Program-made: the position numbers and the translations under genes
Assembly: GCA_002778195.1 (NCBI GenBank)
Contig: PCDI01000015.1
Span: 861,300 to 925,299 of the forward strand
Direction of reading: 5' to 3'
Length of the DNA: 64,000 bases
Source: Raffaelea ambrosiae
Taxonomy: Eukaryota > Ascomycota > Sordariomycetes > Ophiostomatales > Ophiostomataceae
Part shown: positions 31,752 through 44,042 of the stretch, one piece after another
Layout of the letters: every line of letters begins with the position of its first letter
Position numbering within the stretch: position 1 is the first letter of the stretch
Notes under the pieces: model-generated
Database searches by the model: none
What the model was told of the DNA's origin: nothing
The model's input: only the letters and a program-made list of their open reading frames with translations

Positions 31752-34190
31752 GGTAGAACCGGGGTCGGGGCCAGACCAGGTGGTGCAAGCTTGGACGGGA
31801 AAAGCAATAAAATAGGGGTGGACTAAGAATAAAAAGACAGAAAATAAGGAAATAAGGAAATAGACATAAAAAAAAACCACATTAAATGGGCCATCAAAGA
31901 TAACTACAAAGTACAAAGTAGTTAGAACGAACTGGTGGTCAAACATGGGAACATGGGCTTTCCCTGCCAGCCCAAACCCCAACCGGGGCGCCATCAGGAC
32001 AAGAGAACAGCTCACCCAGGCGAGGAATGAGCCAAAGAGGCAAACAACTTGAGCGTGTACGGTGTAAGACACGGGGAGGCTGAAGAGAACGGTCACAACA
32101 CAGACATGAAAGGCCTCCTCTCCTCTGTCCAGCTGGCCGTTTGCAGGTCCCTTCCAATACAGCGCCACCGTGCCAAGGAAAGAGGATCACGAAAAGCAAA
32201 TACATATGGCCCGTACATATTTGGTAGTATAGCATGTAACTTTCTCGGAGTCCATGCGAGTGGGGTAGTGGAAGACGCGCCAAACACGTCAACAATAGCG
32301 GCCAAGCGCGGGCCAATACTGTGCACCAGATTTGTGGCGATCTGGGCTGCAGAGCAACGGAAAAAGCAAGCACGAAAGATATGACTATGCAGAGACAGAT
32401 CATTAGACAGGCACGATGTCCTCCTACGGAAAATGAGGCTGTTTGCAGTTCCAATCTCCCGTAACTGTACTATGTAGTTAGATGCTACTATTACAGTAGT
32501 TCATAGTAAGATACGAGTAGTCATCCTCACCACACACACATTCTTTTCTTCTTTCCTGAATCCTTCGCCCGGGACTCATATGGGGAAAAAAGGAGAGGAA
32601 GGCCACTGGCTGAGACGGTGGAAATCGCGTGTGGGACGCAGAACGAACCACCGACCCTTGTCCCTGATTTTTGTGCTCTGGTTCCGTGGAGACCGACCCG
32701 AGAGAGAGAGAGAGGGAAAATAGGGGGCAGTCATGGGCTCATGGCTGCCTACTGGACAATGGCCCGACAACTATTAGCACTAACCCAAAAAAGAGGGTAT
32801 CAAGAGGAGAGCTTGGGGGGTTGTGGCCGACGGCTGGGCCTCCGGGAGGCTCAGGGAAAGTGTCTGCAGCACGGCTCGTAGAGGTGGGTTCTCGCTAAGT
32901 GTTAGTTGCTATGTAGTTCATACTCGTACAAAGTCGTAACTAATAGTAGTGGTTCGAGTGAACGCTCCTCTGTACTTACAGTGTGTGGTTTTTGCCCTGG
33001 CAACCGGCGTGCTGGCGCCAAGCTTCTTCTGGGTCAAGCATAATTACAGGCTTTCAAGCATACCTTTTTTTCCAGCGCTCCCTTCCCACGGCTTGCAGCT
33101 AATTCCAGTTAACTCTCTCTTCCATAACTCTAAAATGTCTAAATTCCTTAAAACGCAAACGCACAAAACAGTGGAACAGGATACACACCAGTGGCCACAC
33201 ACAAAAATAGTTCCTGCCTTAGTGTGCTGAAATGTTCAGCTGTGCCGGGTGGCTCGCCAGACAACAGCCATCAAATTCTCAGAACGCAAGCATGGCTTCC
33301 TTGCTGGTATGCAGGCATACTACATACCATAGTAGTATCTTGTTTTTTTTTTCGTTTTCGTTCTTTCGGCATCAACCTTGTCTCCCTTTTTTTCATTCCT
33401 GTCCTTTTTTTGGTCTTCGGACGCCGTCGTTCCATCGCTTCTACAGTTTCCCTGTTTTTCGTCACTTTTCCCCTACTTTTCTTGGGTTTTTTCCATTTCA
33501 AGATTCCAGACAGAAATGGCTGCATTGTGTCTGCTCCGTACTTGCCACCTCCAAGATGCATCCCTCCACCCCTCTCCGTGTCTCTTCCGTGCCGTGTCTG
33601 GCCTATCGTGCATACTCGTACGGGGCAGTACTCTGCAGTGTACTGGGTACTCGTACTCGTACTCTGGTCCTAACTATGTAATATCCATCACATTTTCACA
33701 CATATTGTCTGCAGTCTTCCAGACCACCACGGGCTCCCATTACGAGATCGGTCGCCTCCATCGGCCTCCAATGGCATTCAATGGCTTTTCTCCGCACTCC
33801 CCGGTCCACATGCTGCCCACCCCCTCTCCTCCCTTCATTCTCGCCTTGCGTCTCGTATTGTCCTTGTTGGGTGGTGCACTACGCGACCACTGCCACCCTC
33901 CACCATCGTATCGTATCCGCTTTCCCATGTGCCGGCCAGACTGATCTACGCCTAGTTACTGAGTACTTGTATGTACGTACCAGTTTTGCCAGACTCGTAC
34001 ATTTGGAGCACCGTATTAGTCGTACATGATCCTACCCAGCCCTACTCGTACTTGCGATAGTTATTAACTAACTACTTTGTATATTACAACAGTGTGGGCG
34101 TATCCTTGGAAGAAAGGGGAAAAAAAAGATACCTCTTATCTGTCACTTATTTCCTCGGTTTTCTGTGAACACGACCCATGTGCCTCCTCC

Positions 34191-37100
34191 TCAAACCCGC
34201 TCAACCTCCTCCACGAACCCATTCGCCATCGATACCAGCACATCGCGACCCGGTCGCAGACGGCCAGTCAAGCCTCCCAGTCGATGTGTCACCATCAGCA
34301 CGGTATGCCCGCGGGTCACATCCTCTCCACCACTGCTGCCGGACGCGCAGACAAACACATCTTCCACAACGTCGTACACAGTCGCCTCCGTGGCTGCGTC
34401 CAACGAGGCCGTGATCTCGTCCAACAGAACAACGGGCTTCCTCTTGTAACCAGAGCCAGTCGCGGCCACCTGCAGCTGCAGCAGCGCGCGTGCCAGCGAC
34501 AGCAGCTGCGCCTGTCCTGCCGACAGCACGGGAAACGACGACAGCGGTTCGTCCCAGGGCACAGACGAGTCGCTGTACACGTCCGTCGAGGTGAACAGGC
34601 CGAACAGCCTCGTCTTCTGGAGTGCAGTCGCAAGCGCAGAGTCCGGCAGGGTGCCCGACGGGTCCAGGTGGAAGCGGAGGCTGGCGCCCGGCAGGAGCAG
34701 CGGGTCCTGGCCAACCGTGACAAAGGCGCGACCGCGAATCTCATCCAAGGGCAGCTTCGCCAGGTCGACGCCGTCGATACGGATCTGGCCAGACTGCAGT
34801 TCCAGCAGCCGAAGCAGTGACAACAAAAGAGAACTCTTTCCACTACACAAGCGAAAACGTTAGGAAAGAACTGACAATCAGAACTGGAAAAGAACGGAAG
34901 GCTATGCCATGTTTACCTTCCTGTCCGCCCACAGAGGATAGCGATCTGGCCCGGCTCGATGGTCAAGTTCAAGTCGCGAAGTACCGGCTCACCAACACTG
35001 TTGTGGCACAGTCAGTCCAACGTCTTGGGGGAGGGGGGGGAGGGCAAAGGAGCTGGTGTCTTCTTCTGTCCGAATAACACCCACTTGTATGACGCCACGG
35101 CATGAGAAAACTCAATCCCCCCGGCAAATGGCCAGTTTTCTGGCGGCGCGCTCGCCCGGGCCGATTCGGCAGTCTCCTTCTCGCTGGTTGTCTTTTCCTC
35201 TTGCGGCGTGTCCTGGATGGCCTCGCGTAGTCGAGCCATGCCGCCCAACGACACTTCCAAGTTGGCCCATGCCCCAACAAGGCTCATCAGGGTGCCATTG
35301 GTGACGAGAATGATATTCAGCGCCACGCCAATCCGGCCACCTGTAGCGGTGTTGGCCAAGGGACTTGCTACCGCTAGCCATACCGTGCCCACAGCAAGCC
35401 AAGCCACGATCGAGTTCAGAGCCACGTTGAGCCATCGCTGCAGGCAGAGCAACAGGAAGAGGGGCCGCTGCGATGCGTCAACGCAGGCAATGCTATCATC
35501 TGCTACAGCCGCCTGCCATCCAAAGGCGCGAATTGTTGTCAGGCCGTGCACCGTTTCCAAAAAGTTGAAGTAGACCCCGGAGCGAGACTCAAGCTCCAGG
35601 CGCCGTAGCTGCCGAGATGTGCGGAGGTAGCATTTCTGCACCACATAGACAACGGTCGCAAAAAATGGCAGTGTCACGCTCAAATACGGCTGCACTGTAA
35701 ACAGCAAAACCGCCTGCACAGTCATTTTGAAAACCTCTGTTGCGCAGAACGACTGTAAGTCTGTGTGATATTGCACACGTGGGCGGGTGCATTTGGACTG
35801 TACTCGCAAAGCAGTAACTTACGAACGGCGAAGGAGCTGAAAGCACTCGATATTTGCTTGTCCACGAGTTGGATGTCCTGGCTGAACCTGTTCAAGGTCG
35901 TCCCAATGTCCGTTTCGGAAAAATACGTGAGCGGCGCACTGGCAGGGAACAGCCGTTAGTCTCTCTGGTTCTAGTGATACGATGTGAGGGAACTGCGCAT
36001 TCATACTTGAGTATCGTTTCGAGAAGACGCCGGTGAAGCACAGTCCCGGATATTGGGCCCAGCCTTACGACATCGGACCTGGAATTGGGAACAGCGTTAG
36101 TTTGATATCAGTGCTGGTGTGAACTAGAAGAGCAACTCAACGCACCACTTTGTACCATTGGTACATATCCAAGCTATCAAGAGCAAAGATATATACCCGG
36201 CGACATAAAACGCCGTGTGACCGGTAGACTCCGTCCACCATTTCAGCCAGTACTGTGGAAAAGTCGAGAAGAAGGAAAAGCCAGAGGCGAAGGCCAGCAG
36301 CAGCAAAATGTTGGCAACACCAGCAGCTCGGAAATAATACCCTTCAGAAGCAAAAGAAATGGTTGTTAGCTAGATAGGCCAGTACAATGTCCTGGAGTGA
36401 GGCCTTTCTCTTACCATAAAGCGACAAGTCTCCGTCCTTTCTATTTTGGTCCGTTTGGTCCGCAGGTGTTGCAGATGCAGTCTCGTTGTTCTTCTTGTCC
36501 TGTCCATTCGAAGCGTTGCCGTCCTGCGTTCTTGCGGCTTCATCGGGGATCCCGTCCAGGTCGACGAGGGTTGCACTGTCTGCCTGCACGAAGCCGGGTT
36601 CCTTGGACTGGAGTGCTTCCAAAGTGCCTTGGAACTTGATTGATCCTTCGGCCATTGTAATGATCTTGTCGGCTGTGTTGGAATACGAAACTGCAAGATC
36701 ATGTTAGAGGGCTGTTGCTATCCATCGCCCGTGTAAGAATTCACCCACTGCTACTAGTCGCCCACAGGACGGTTATTCCATCCTTGCGAAGGAGACCATT
36801 CGGGCCAAGCAAGTTGTTGATCGCCTGTCTTCTGGTCTCTCCATCGAGCGCGCTGAAGCTGTCGTCCAATAGAACAATGCTGCGTTGCGAGTAAACAGCT
36901 CGAGCCAGCGCCTGAGCGGGTGGTCGTTAGCGGATAAGAGTTAACATTTGCAAGCTGCATGGGGTGCTTCGTACCACACGCTGCCGCTGTCCGCCAGAAA
37001 GATTCTGTCCTTCTGTTCCAACAGTGGTGTTGTCTCCATCAGACAGAGATTCGAGGTCTTCTTTGAGACAGCAAGCTTCAAGAACAGCATTGTACCGGTC

Positions 37101-39470
37101 AGGGTCTGACAATACATGCGAAGCCAAACCCAGGATGCACTCTCTGATCGTCCTATTCGGCAGCCAGGCTGCTTGCGAACAGAAAGCCATTTCTTTGGTC
37201 AAGACAGCAATGGAGCCTTTGCTCAGTTTGCATTCGCCAAGAGCCGCATGGACCAGTGCCGACTTGCCACAGCCAACCGGGCCTGTGACAATGACTAGAG
37301 AGCCCTCCTCGATATCCAGGTTGACATCTTGAAGTATGGGTTTGGAGGCTTGTGTGTCCGTGCTTGCCACGTCTCGGAAGGCAATAGCAGGCTTCCGTGG
37401 GCTGTTCCCCGAACGCCCATTGCCATTTGCTGCGGCGCTACCAGCAACAAGAATCCTCTCATCGACAAGAGCGGGCTCAAGAAGATAGGCTTGGATGCGC
37501 TCAAACCCCGGCATGCAGGATATTAGCCGGGGAACATAGGTCATGACCATGTTCACAGGATGAGTGACCATGGACACGAGGGCGACCGTGGTAAATGCAG
37601 TTTTGGCGTCCAGATCTTCGCCTTTCAGTGCCTTCAAAACAGCGTACAGGGCCACGGCGATAACTGGGCCGAACAGGCCGTTTGCGTTTGCTTCATTCTG
37701 GTCAGTTTCGGTTTCAACGACGAGATTTCTCAGAGGTAGGGGAACTTGCCGCTTGCGTTGTAGGCAAAATTCACCCAACCAACACTCTTGGCTGCATGAA
37801 TTTCTTCCACGCGCAAAAGAGAGACCAGATTCTTAACAGCCGACTGGATACCAAGCATTTTGATGCTCTTCATCGACCCAAGTACATCACTGGTCATGGA
37901 GATGCGATGCTGTGTCGCCACATTCCAAGCCGACTGTCTGGATTTCAACGGCCTCACAGCGTACCGGCTGGTCTGTGTAAAAACTGTATATATGAACGTT
38001 AGACGTTGACTGTTGAGCTCATTTTTATTTTTATCTTTTTATTTTTATTTTTGCATAGAACGAACACAAAATAACGAGCAGGGGAACCGGCCACAGCCAT
38101 CCAATCTGCCAGGCAAGAAGGCCAAAACCAACAACAGCCTCGAGAAACTGTGCCCACACCTCGTGCAACACGAGTGGCGTAGTTTCAAGGCTGGCCACGT
38201 CGCTGCTCATGAGTGTTACGGCTCGGATATCACTGTAGCCGCGGCTGGACGAGATAAGGGCCTTGTGGTGAATGAGCCCCGTCAGAGAACCCCGGACCTT
38301 GACCTGCAGCCGGTTCATCAGGTGTTGGTAGATGGCCGACGATGTCTGTGGAACAAATACTGAGTGTCAATACGATTTTGCATAGGCAGGAAAATTGACA
38401 AACCATACGGCGAGCCCAAAATAAACGAGTACTGCAACGATCACAAGCCAAAATCCAGTTGTAGATGGCTCCTCAATATCTGATGCCTGCGCATGCTTGC
38501 TCTGAATGAATGCAATCGTTTGGTTGATCAACATTGCTTGTGAGAATCTGAAAGTGACCATGATGAGACGCGGTATAACAGCTATCGCCATTGGTTTGGA
38601 GAAACTGCTGAGAAGAGTCTTGGGGAGTGTTGTCCCGGTTTCTGGTTTGGCTGCAATGGAGGGTTAGCGTCGTTTGGAGCCGTAAAAGAGATGCAGAGAA
38701 CGTCTCACCTCGTCGGCTCCAGGCTATCAGAGCCTTCTTTCTGAGTTTGGCAGTGTCCAGCCGGCAGTCTATGCGGGGAAGCTTGTCATTGGAGAGAACT
38801 GCACTGTAGCCCTCAATCAGTAGCCCATGAGTCCACCAGAAGAATGTTCGGCTGAAGATGCCGCTCGATTCTTCGAGGGACAATGCCGTGTCCTCGTCTG
38901 CGAGGCCGGAAGTCTTTCTCTGACACTCAGCAACGAGAAGTGCTGCCCCTGCGACGATCTGAGAATAAAACAAACTTCCGAAATCAGTGTCCATGGACCA
39001 TGACGGGGCCCATACCCTGACGACATCGCAGGCTACCGAGGCGGCCAGATACAACGAGATCAGGTCAGATGGCTTCATGGAGTGCGAGTGCTCTCGGAAT
39101 GAGAGCACGGCAACTCCGACCGAAGAGACCAAGCCCAAGACCAGGGCAACATCTGCAGCGGTAGTGGTTGCAAGTCGCCATTGGTAGCGGAGGACCAGGG
39201 CAACGAGCCGGCTGAGCGTGTAGAGAAGAGAGAAGGCCTGTGCTTCGTGTTGAGCATACGGGGCTGGGAGGGATCATGCAGAGTGATGCCACTGACAGTC
39301 TTCAAACCGCCCAGGGCATTGAGTCCGACTCTGACCGGTGCAGCACGCAGCTGCCAGAGTCTGCAGGACAGGCAAACCAAGAAGATGCCCGAGAGAAGAG
39401 CAGAGACCGAGCAGAGAATGTCGTCCGCGCCTGGAGCGGGCAGCGGCAGGACAGTCGACGAGTGCGCCAT
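34191..39470 (-). CDS. ABC transporter, subfamily C (MRP-like), full length
   Basis: Fifteen exons read on the minus strand: 39470-39297, 39237-39016, 38958-38709, 38650-38409, 38345-38066, 37983-37750, 37690-36975, 36911-36749, 36690-36415, 36341-36146, 36078-36007, 35938-35823, 35760-35085, 34997-34917, 34842-34191. Phases agree at every junction and give 1449 aa, the usual ABCC size. Layout: TMD0, TMD1, NBD1 (Walker A GPVGCGKS at about 605, signature LSGGQRQRV, Walker B SIVLLDDSF), TMD2 (LRTSRQLRRLELESRSGVYF), NBD2 (Walker A GRTGSGKS at about 1228, signature LSAGQAQLL, Walker B VVLLDEITASLD, H-loop THR). NBD1 lacks the H-loop histidine (ATSS) and has DD at the catalytic position, the asymmetry usual in ABCC exporters. 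Substrate unknown; fungal relatives are organic-anion, conjugate or drug exporters of plasma membrane or vacuole. The intron after exon 6 appears to use a GC donor. The splice sites of exons 5, 10 and 12 are the least certain. Confidence 0.88.
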
Positions 39471-40298
39471 GGTTTGTCGTCAACCTCAGAGGAGCAGCAT
39501 GTGCCTTCTGATAAAAAAGAACAAAAAAAGGCAAACAGACAGCCGGCCATATCTATGCAGGTCTGGTGTCGGATTCGAGGGTTTCCATAATTGGCAGGTC
39601 GCTGTGTGGCACAGCGCGATGCTGCTGTATTATGCACACGCAGGCCCGTCTTACGCCCTCTGTCGCGATGGAAGAGGAGAAACAGTGATGCCCAGTCAGA
39701 TTCATTACAAATACGATTTACCAGAACCCCCAGCGCAAACGGATCACCGCTGTGAATTTGCGAGACTGGCAAGGACGTCGACGTATCCTACTGGTGCACT
39801 ATGGCCGTTTATGCCCCTTGCGCCCTGCTCACATGGCAGGCACGAGTGGTGTAAAATAGAGGAGACCCGCTAGACATGTGCCTGCCACACCGGATCTAGG
39901 GCGGGCTTTAGCGCTGATTAGCCAGGCACAGGAAAGGACAACGCTAGGACCCTGCGCGATCTGCCCTGTCTCGTTGCCGGCAAGCTGCCCCCTGATAAGC
40001 GATTGTGGCAACAACCTCAGCTTTTGCATCACGACCCAACCTCGAACCCTCCGCCCNNCGANNCCGCNNNNNCCCCCNCGACGGCTGCCGTTCCCTGGTG
40101 GAACAAGAAGACGATGCGTATGACGGTCTAGAACTTGCGAACTCGTCCAAGATTGAGATTCCTCTCTTCTACGAACGATATTTGTAATTGCTTTTTTCTT
40201 CGGCCAGCTCCAACCCCGGGGAGCATTTGTTGTTTCTCGTCCCTTTCCTGCTTGTCCTTTATCCTCTTTTTTTTGCACAGAGAATACCGAAACGAACA
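39471..40298. promoter_or_regulatory. Divergent promoter, ABC transporter / glutaminyl cyclase
   Basis: No gene. Scattered Ns at 40057-40078 fall in a C-rich stretch. A GTAATT at about 40186 and a pyrimidine tract with GCACAG at about 40275-40280 could bound a 5' UTR intron of the right gene. Confidence 0.5.
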
Positions 40299-41720
40299 AT
40301 GTCGTGTCCCACGTCTCCCTTGACCGCTCGCCCCACCCGTCGGTCTCCGCTGCTGCTGCTGTCGCGCCCCCTGCCGTCCGTCCTGCTCTTCTTTGTTTGG
40401 GTCCTCTTGGTCGTCGCGCCGCCGTCCATGACCATCTTCGCCTCGGCCGAGTTCAGTCCTCCCCTCTCGGACGAGACGCTGCAGCGAATCCCCAGCGGCG
40501 GCGCCGACTTTGACATACACACGGGCTCGCTGCTGGCGCCGATCCTCATCCCCCGCGTGCCCGGCACGCCCGGGTCCGAGGCGGCGCAGCAGCACTTTGT
40601 GCGCTTCTTCCAGGAGCAGCTGCCGGCGTGGGAGATTGAGTGGCACAACTCGACGTCCAAGACGCCGGCGACGGGCGACCGCGAGGTGCCGTTTGCGAAC
40701 CTGATCTTCCGGCGGGACCCGCCGTGGGCGTCTCGCGGCGACGTCGCGCGGCTCTCGCTGGTGGCCCACTACGACAGCCTGTACCGGCCCGAGGGCTTCG
40801 TGGGCGCCATCGACAGCGCGGCGCCGTGTGCGATGCTGATGCACGTGGCGCGGAGCCTGGATGCGGCGCTGACGGCCAAGTGGGACGCCATGCAGGCGGC
40901 GGGCGAGGCCGGCGACGGCCTGGAGGAGGAGCGCGGCGTGCAGATCATGCTTCTGGACGGCGAGGAGGCCTGGGTGTCGTGGACCGCCACGGACTCGCTC
41001 TACGGAGCAAGGTACGAGAACGAGAAATACAGAGAAAAAAAAAAGAAAAAAAAGAAAGAAAAGAAAAGAAAAGAAAAGAAAGGAAAAGAAAAGAAAAAGA
41101 AAAACTTCTCAGCACACCGCTTTCCTGTTTTTTTCTTCTTTTTTTTTCTACCACTTTTCTCCCTGACATCCTTGGTCATATTGGCTAATGTAACATCCCT
41201 TCCCTCCAGAGCCCTGGCGGCATCCTGGGAATCTACGCCCTACGAGGCCATGTCGACCTTTTCGAGCCCTCTCGGCTCCATCAGCCTCTTTGTGCTGCTG
41301 GACCTCCTCGGCGCGGCCAACCCGCGCGTCCCGTCCTATTTCCAGACTACACACTGGGCGTACGAGCGCATGGCTGCCATTGAAGACCGCATGCGCAGCC
41401 TCAAGCTGCTGGAGGCTCAGTCCCACGGCAAGTTTTTCCCGGAAGTGGGCAAGCTGTCTACGCAGTTCCGCCCGGGCTTCGTGGAGGACGACCACATTCC
41501 CTTTATGCAGCGCGGTGTCGACATTCTGCACATCATTCCGACGCCGTTTCCGCCCGTGTGGCACACAATGGCCGACGACGGCGAGCACCTGGACATTCCC
41601 ACGGTCAAGGACTGGGCCCGGATCGTGACCGCCTTTGCCGCCGAGTGGATGGAGCTGGATGGACTGTTTCCTCCACTGACACAGAAACGCTCTGCGAAGA
41701 GCACCAAGACAGAGTTATGA
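40299..41720 (+). CDS. Glutaminyl-peptide cyclotransferase-like M28 family protein
   Basis: Two exons, 40299-41011 and 41210-41720; donor GCAAG|GTACGA, branch GGCTAATG, acceptor TCCAG|AGCC, 407 aa. An N-terminal hydrophobic segment (LPSVLLFFVWVLLVVAPP, about residues 27-44) after a basic stretch suggests a signal anchor or signal peptide. The catalytic domain follows the glutaminyl cyclase/M28 plan: LIPRVPGTPGSEAAQQHF, then AHYDS (zinc Asp), FVGAIDSAAPCAM (zinc/active-site region), LLDGEEAW (catalytic Glu and zinc Glu), EDDHIPFMQRGVDILHIIPTPFPPVWHTMADDGEHLD (Asp/His pair and zinc-ligand region). Known reaction: cyclises N-terminal Gln (or Glu) of secretory proteins to pyroglutamate. The intron is AG- and pyrimidine-rich, and its read-through is open, so the two halves appear as one frame of 510 codons if unspliced; splicing restores the family sequence YGARALAASWES. 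Start chosen at the ATG directly before the basic/hydrophobic segment. Confidence 0.88.
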   Translation: MSCPTSPLTARPTRRSPLLLLSRPLPSVLLFFVWVLLVVAPPSMTIFASAEFSPPLSDETLQRIPSGGADFDIHTGSLLAPILIPRVPGTPGSEAAQQHFVRFFQEQLPAWEIEWHNSTSKTPATGDREVPFANLIFRRDPPWASRGDVARLSLVAHYDSLYRPEGFVGAIDSAAPCAMLMHVARSLDAALTAKWDAMQAAGEAGDGLEEERGVQIMLLDGEEAWVSWTATDSLYGARYENEKYREKKKKKKKEKKRKEKKGKEKKKKNFSAHRFPVFFFFFFLPLFSLTSLVILANVTSLPSRALAASWESTPYEAMSTFSSPLGSISLFVLLDLLGAANPRVPSYFQTTHWAYERMAAIEDRMRSLKLLEAQSHGKFFPEVGKLSTQFRPGFVEDDHIPFMQRGVDILHIIPTPFPPVWHTMADDGEHLDIPTVKDWARIVTAFAAEWMELDGLFPPLTQKRSAKSTKTEL

Positions 41721-42338
41721 CTGTAGAGGCGTTTTCCCCTTTATTTTTATTTTTTTTGAAATGTTCTATTTTTCTTTCTTTGGGTTCGTTGTTTGGTTCT
41801 TTGGAAGACTGACTGGCTGCTATTCTGCGGCCGGCAACGTTGTACAATTTTGGGAGGCTTCCTAGACGCCGCTCTGGCCGTATATATCTGTGCATGAACG
41901 ACGTATGGTACGAAGAGACCTTCTCTCGGAGGAGAACAGCCAGACTGGTGAGGAACCCAATACTCGCTCGTACTTATGCTGTGGTTGTGCTGTATTGTCC
42001 CAGAGTGCGGATCACGTGGACCCCCACGTGTACGTCAGCCGAACTGGTTTCAAGGGGCACGGACCAGGCTCCGCTGGAGAGACACGTAATTGGTAAAGCC
42101 CCCTGCAGGCCGTTGGTCCAGCTGCGCCAGCAGGTTTGCGAGAGCTCCAATTCAGGAACCACTGCTAACGGGAACGGTGTTCTCTTTCTGCGCGAGGTCC
42201 TTTTTACTCTGTGCCCATAGTCGACCACCGCCGCATCGCGTCTTTTTGTCTTTTTTTTTTTGTCACCGCTCGTCACGCAGAACCCTTGCCAGGAAACACG
42301 AAAAAAAAAAGGAGAAACACCGACAGATACACACAAAC
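41721..42338. other. Intergenic, glutaminyl cyclase 3' end and SWP1 promoter
   Basis: No gene seen. T-rich tracts just after the stop (about 41739-41780) and at 42250-42260; poly-A at 42301-42310 close to the SWP1 start. Confidence 0.6.
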
Positions 42339-43445
42339 ATGCGGCCGTCAACATCCCTCGTCTCGTCCCTGCTGCTGGTCGCCGCCGGTGTCGCCCAGGC
42401 GGCCACCTCGTGGAGTTTCGACGATGCCACCCTCACGGTGACCTCCAAGGGCAGCAGCGGCAAAGTGCAGGAGAAGTGGGTGCAGCTCTTGAGAAAGGAC
42501 GGGATGGATCATGAACGAACAGACGAACAGCACGCAAAACTGACTGACTGACGCTTCTCTTCTCGCCGCAGGCTCAACGCAAAGGCTCCTCTGGCGCAGG
42601 CCATCACGATCGGCAGCGGCGACGTGGCCAAGCTCATCCTGACGGCCAAGGACAACGGCAAGGCCAAGCGCCCGCACCAGGCCTTCCTCCTGCTCCAGGA
42701 GACCGAGTCCGGCCTCGAGGCTCCCTTCCCGCTGACCGTCAAAGAGTCCGGCAAGGCCATGGTCCAACTGGTACGTTTTTTTGGGGGGGAGGGGGGTGTG
42801 GTCCTCGCTTCGCTCGTTGTTCTTTCTCTTCTTTCCTTTTCCTCGCTACGCTCGCTTCTCATTTCGTTCTTTTTCCTTCGCTTCGCCCGTCAATCTGTCT
42901 AACATCCCCCCCTCTAGTCCCAGAAAGACATCCCTGCCCAGCTCCTCGCCAGCTCCGCACCCGTCCGCGCTTCCATCGTCATCGGCTCCTTCGGCTCTGC
43001 CCAGGCCTACGAGGGCGCCGTCTTCGACATTGACTTCTCTGCCGACCCCAACGCCCCGGCTCCCTCCGCCCCGACCGCCGAGCGCTACGGCCTCCTCCCC
43101 GAGATCCACCACATCTTCCGTCCCGACGAGCGCCTCCCGCCCAAGGCCGTCAGCCTGCTCTTTGCCCTCGGCGTCATCGGCGCCCTGCCCGCTCTGTTTG
43201 CCGCCTGGCTGGGGCTCGGCGCCAATGCCAACCACCTGGGCAAGGCGCTGTCGGCCGCGCCGCTCTCGCACGCCGCCTTTTTCGGCTCCATCGTCGCCAT
43301 GGAGGGCGCGTTCTTCCTGTACTACACGCAGTGGACGCTGTTCCAGCTGCTGCCGGTGGCCGGCCTCGTGGCGGCTGTGGCAGTGCTGAGCGGAACCAAG
43401 GCGCTGGGCGAGGTGCAGGCCCGCCGCCTGGCTGGTGAGCGGTAA
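42339..43445 (+). CDS. SWP1: Oligosaccharyltransferase subunit Swp1 (ribophorin II)
   Basis: Three exons, 42339-42475, 42572-42770 and 42918-43445, with GTGGGT and GTACGT donors; 287 aa, the same size as yeast Swp1 (286). A signal peptide (MRPSTSLVSSLLLVAAGVAQA) leads a beta-rich lumenal domain (WSFDDATLTVTS, KLNAKAPLAQAITIGSGD, KRPHQAFLLLQETESGLEAPFPLTVKESGKA), then a linker with EIHHIFRPDERLPPKAVS, typical of ribophorin II just before the membrane, and three hydrophobic helices (LLFALGVIGALPALFAAW, AAFFGSIVAMEGAFFLYY, LPVAGLVAAVAVLSG). Known role: essential subunit of the ER N-glycosylation complex, which transfers the lipid-linked glycan to Asn-X-Ser/Thr. Ends in a short basic cytosolic tail. 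The intron placements restore continuous family sequence. Confidence 0.92.
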
Positions 43446-44042
43446 AAAAGAAAAGAAAAAACCTTGACAGAAGGGGGGCCAAGAGGAAGAGAAGGGGGAG
43501 AATGAGGATGGAGGCGAGACTACTGGAAAGAAACAAGAGGCGTGGTGTGGTCACTAGTAAAATATGGCCAACTGTGAAAGGGCGGTTTCTCTACATGTTT
43601 CAGGTACCATACGATATATGGAATTGTACATTACCGGCGTAGGAAAGGGGAGGGGGGAGGGAGCTAACAAAAGTAAGGCATGCCTGGAACAAAATAAAAA
43701 AACGCAAAGAGTTATGGATTCGGTAACGTCTGGAGATTTTTTTTCAGATTTTTTTCAGCAAAAGGCTGAAAACTTGCAATTTTGGTATGTAACGCGAACA
43801 ATAGAGGCAAAAAAAAAAAAGGAAACACATAAAAAGTCTATAATCATGCTGTGCGAGTCACGTCCAACTTTCGACCACTGTCAACCTTTACAAACGTCCC
43901 AAACACCGCAAATAACTTAAAAAAAAATAGCAACACAGAATGCCATCACTCGAAATGACCTATACAGTACAATTGTTCTGACGGTTTCCAAACCCGAGGG
44001 CGTCGAGCCCGTGCTGGATCAGGGACCTGTGCCCTGTTGGAC
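43446..44042. other. Convergent intergenic after SWP1
   Basis: No gene. AT-rich 3' DNA with A tracts at about 43810-43820 and 43919-43927. Confidence 0.6.

Larger units (their letters stand above)
30223..34190. other. Gene-poor 4-kb region upstream of the DUF7707 gene
   Basis: No ORF with family features in either strand. The DNA carries a (GA)15 run, a 19-C run, T-rich tracts, and a cluster of short motifs: TACTCGTAC or its complement at 31494, 32512 (8 of 9), 32921, 33613, 33648, 33654 and 34043, and ACTTTGTA/TACAAAGT at about 31451, 31575, 31910, 32927 and 34071. It is the promoter of the DUF7707 gene at its left end and the 3' side of the ABC transporter at its right; the middle may be an unrecognised non-coding transcript or plain spacer. 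Confidence 0.5.

Noticed and set aside
32950..33000. Possible tRNA B box at GGTTCGAGTGA
   Set aside because: The end does not fit GGTTCRANNCC and no acceptor stem or A box pairs with it.
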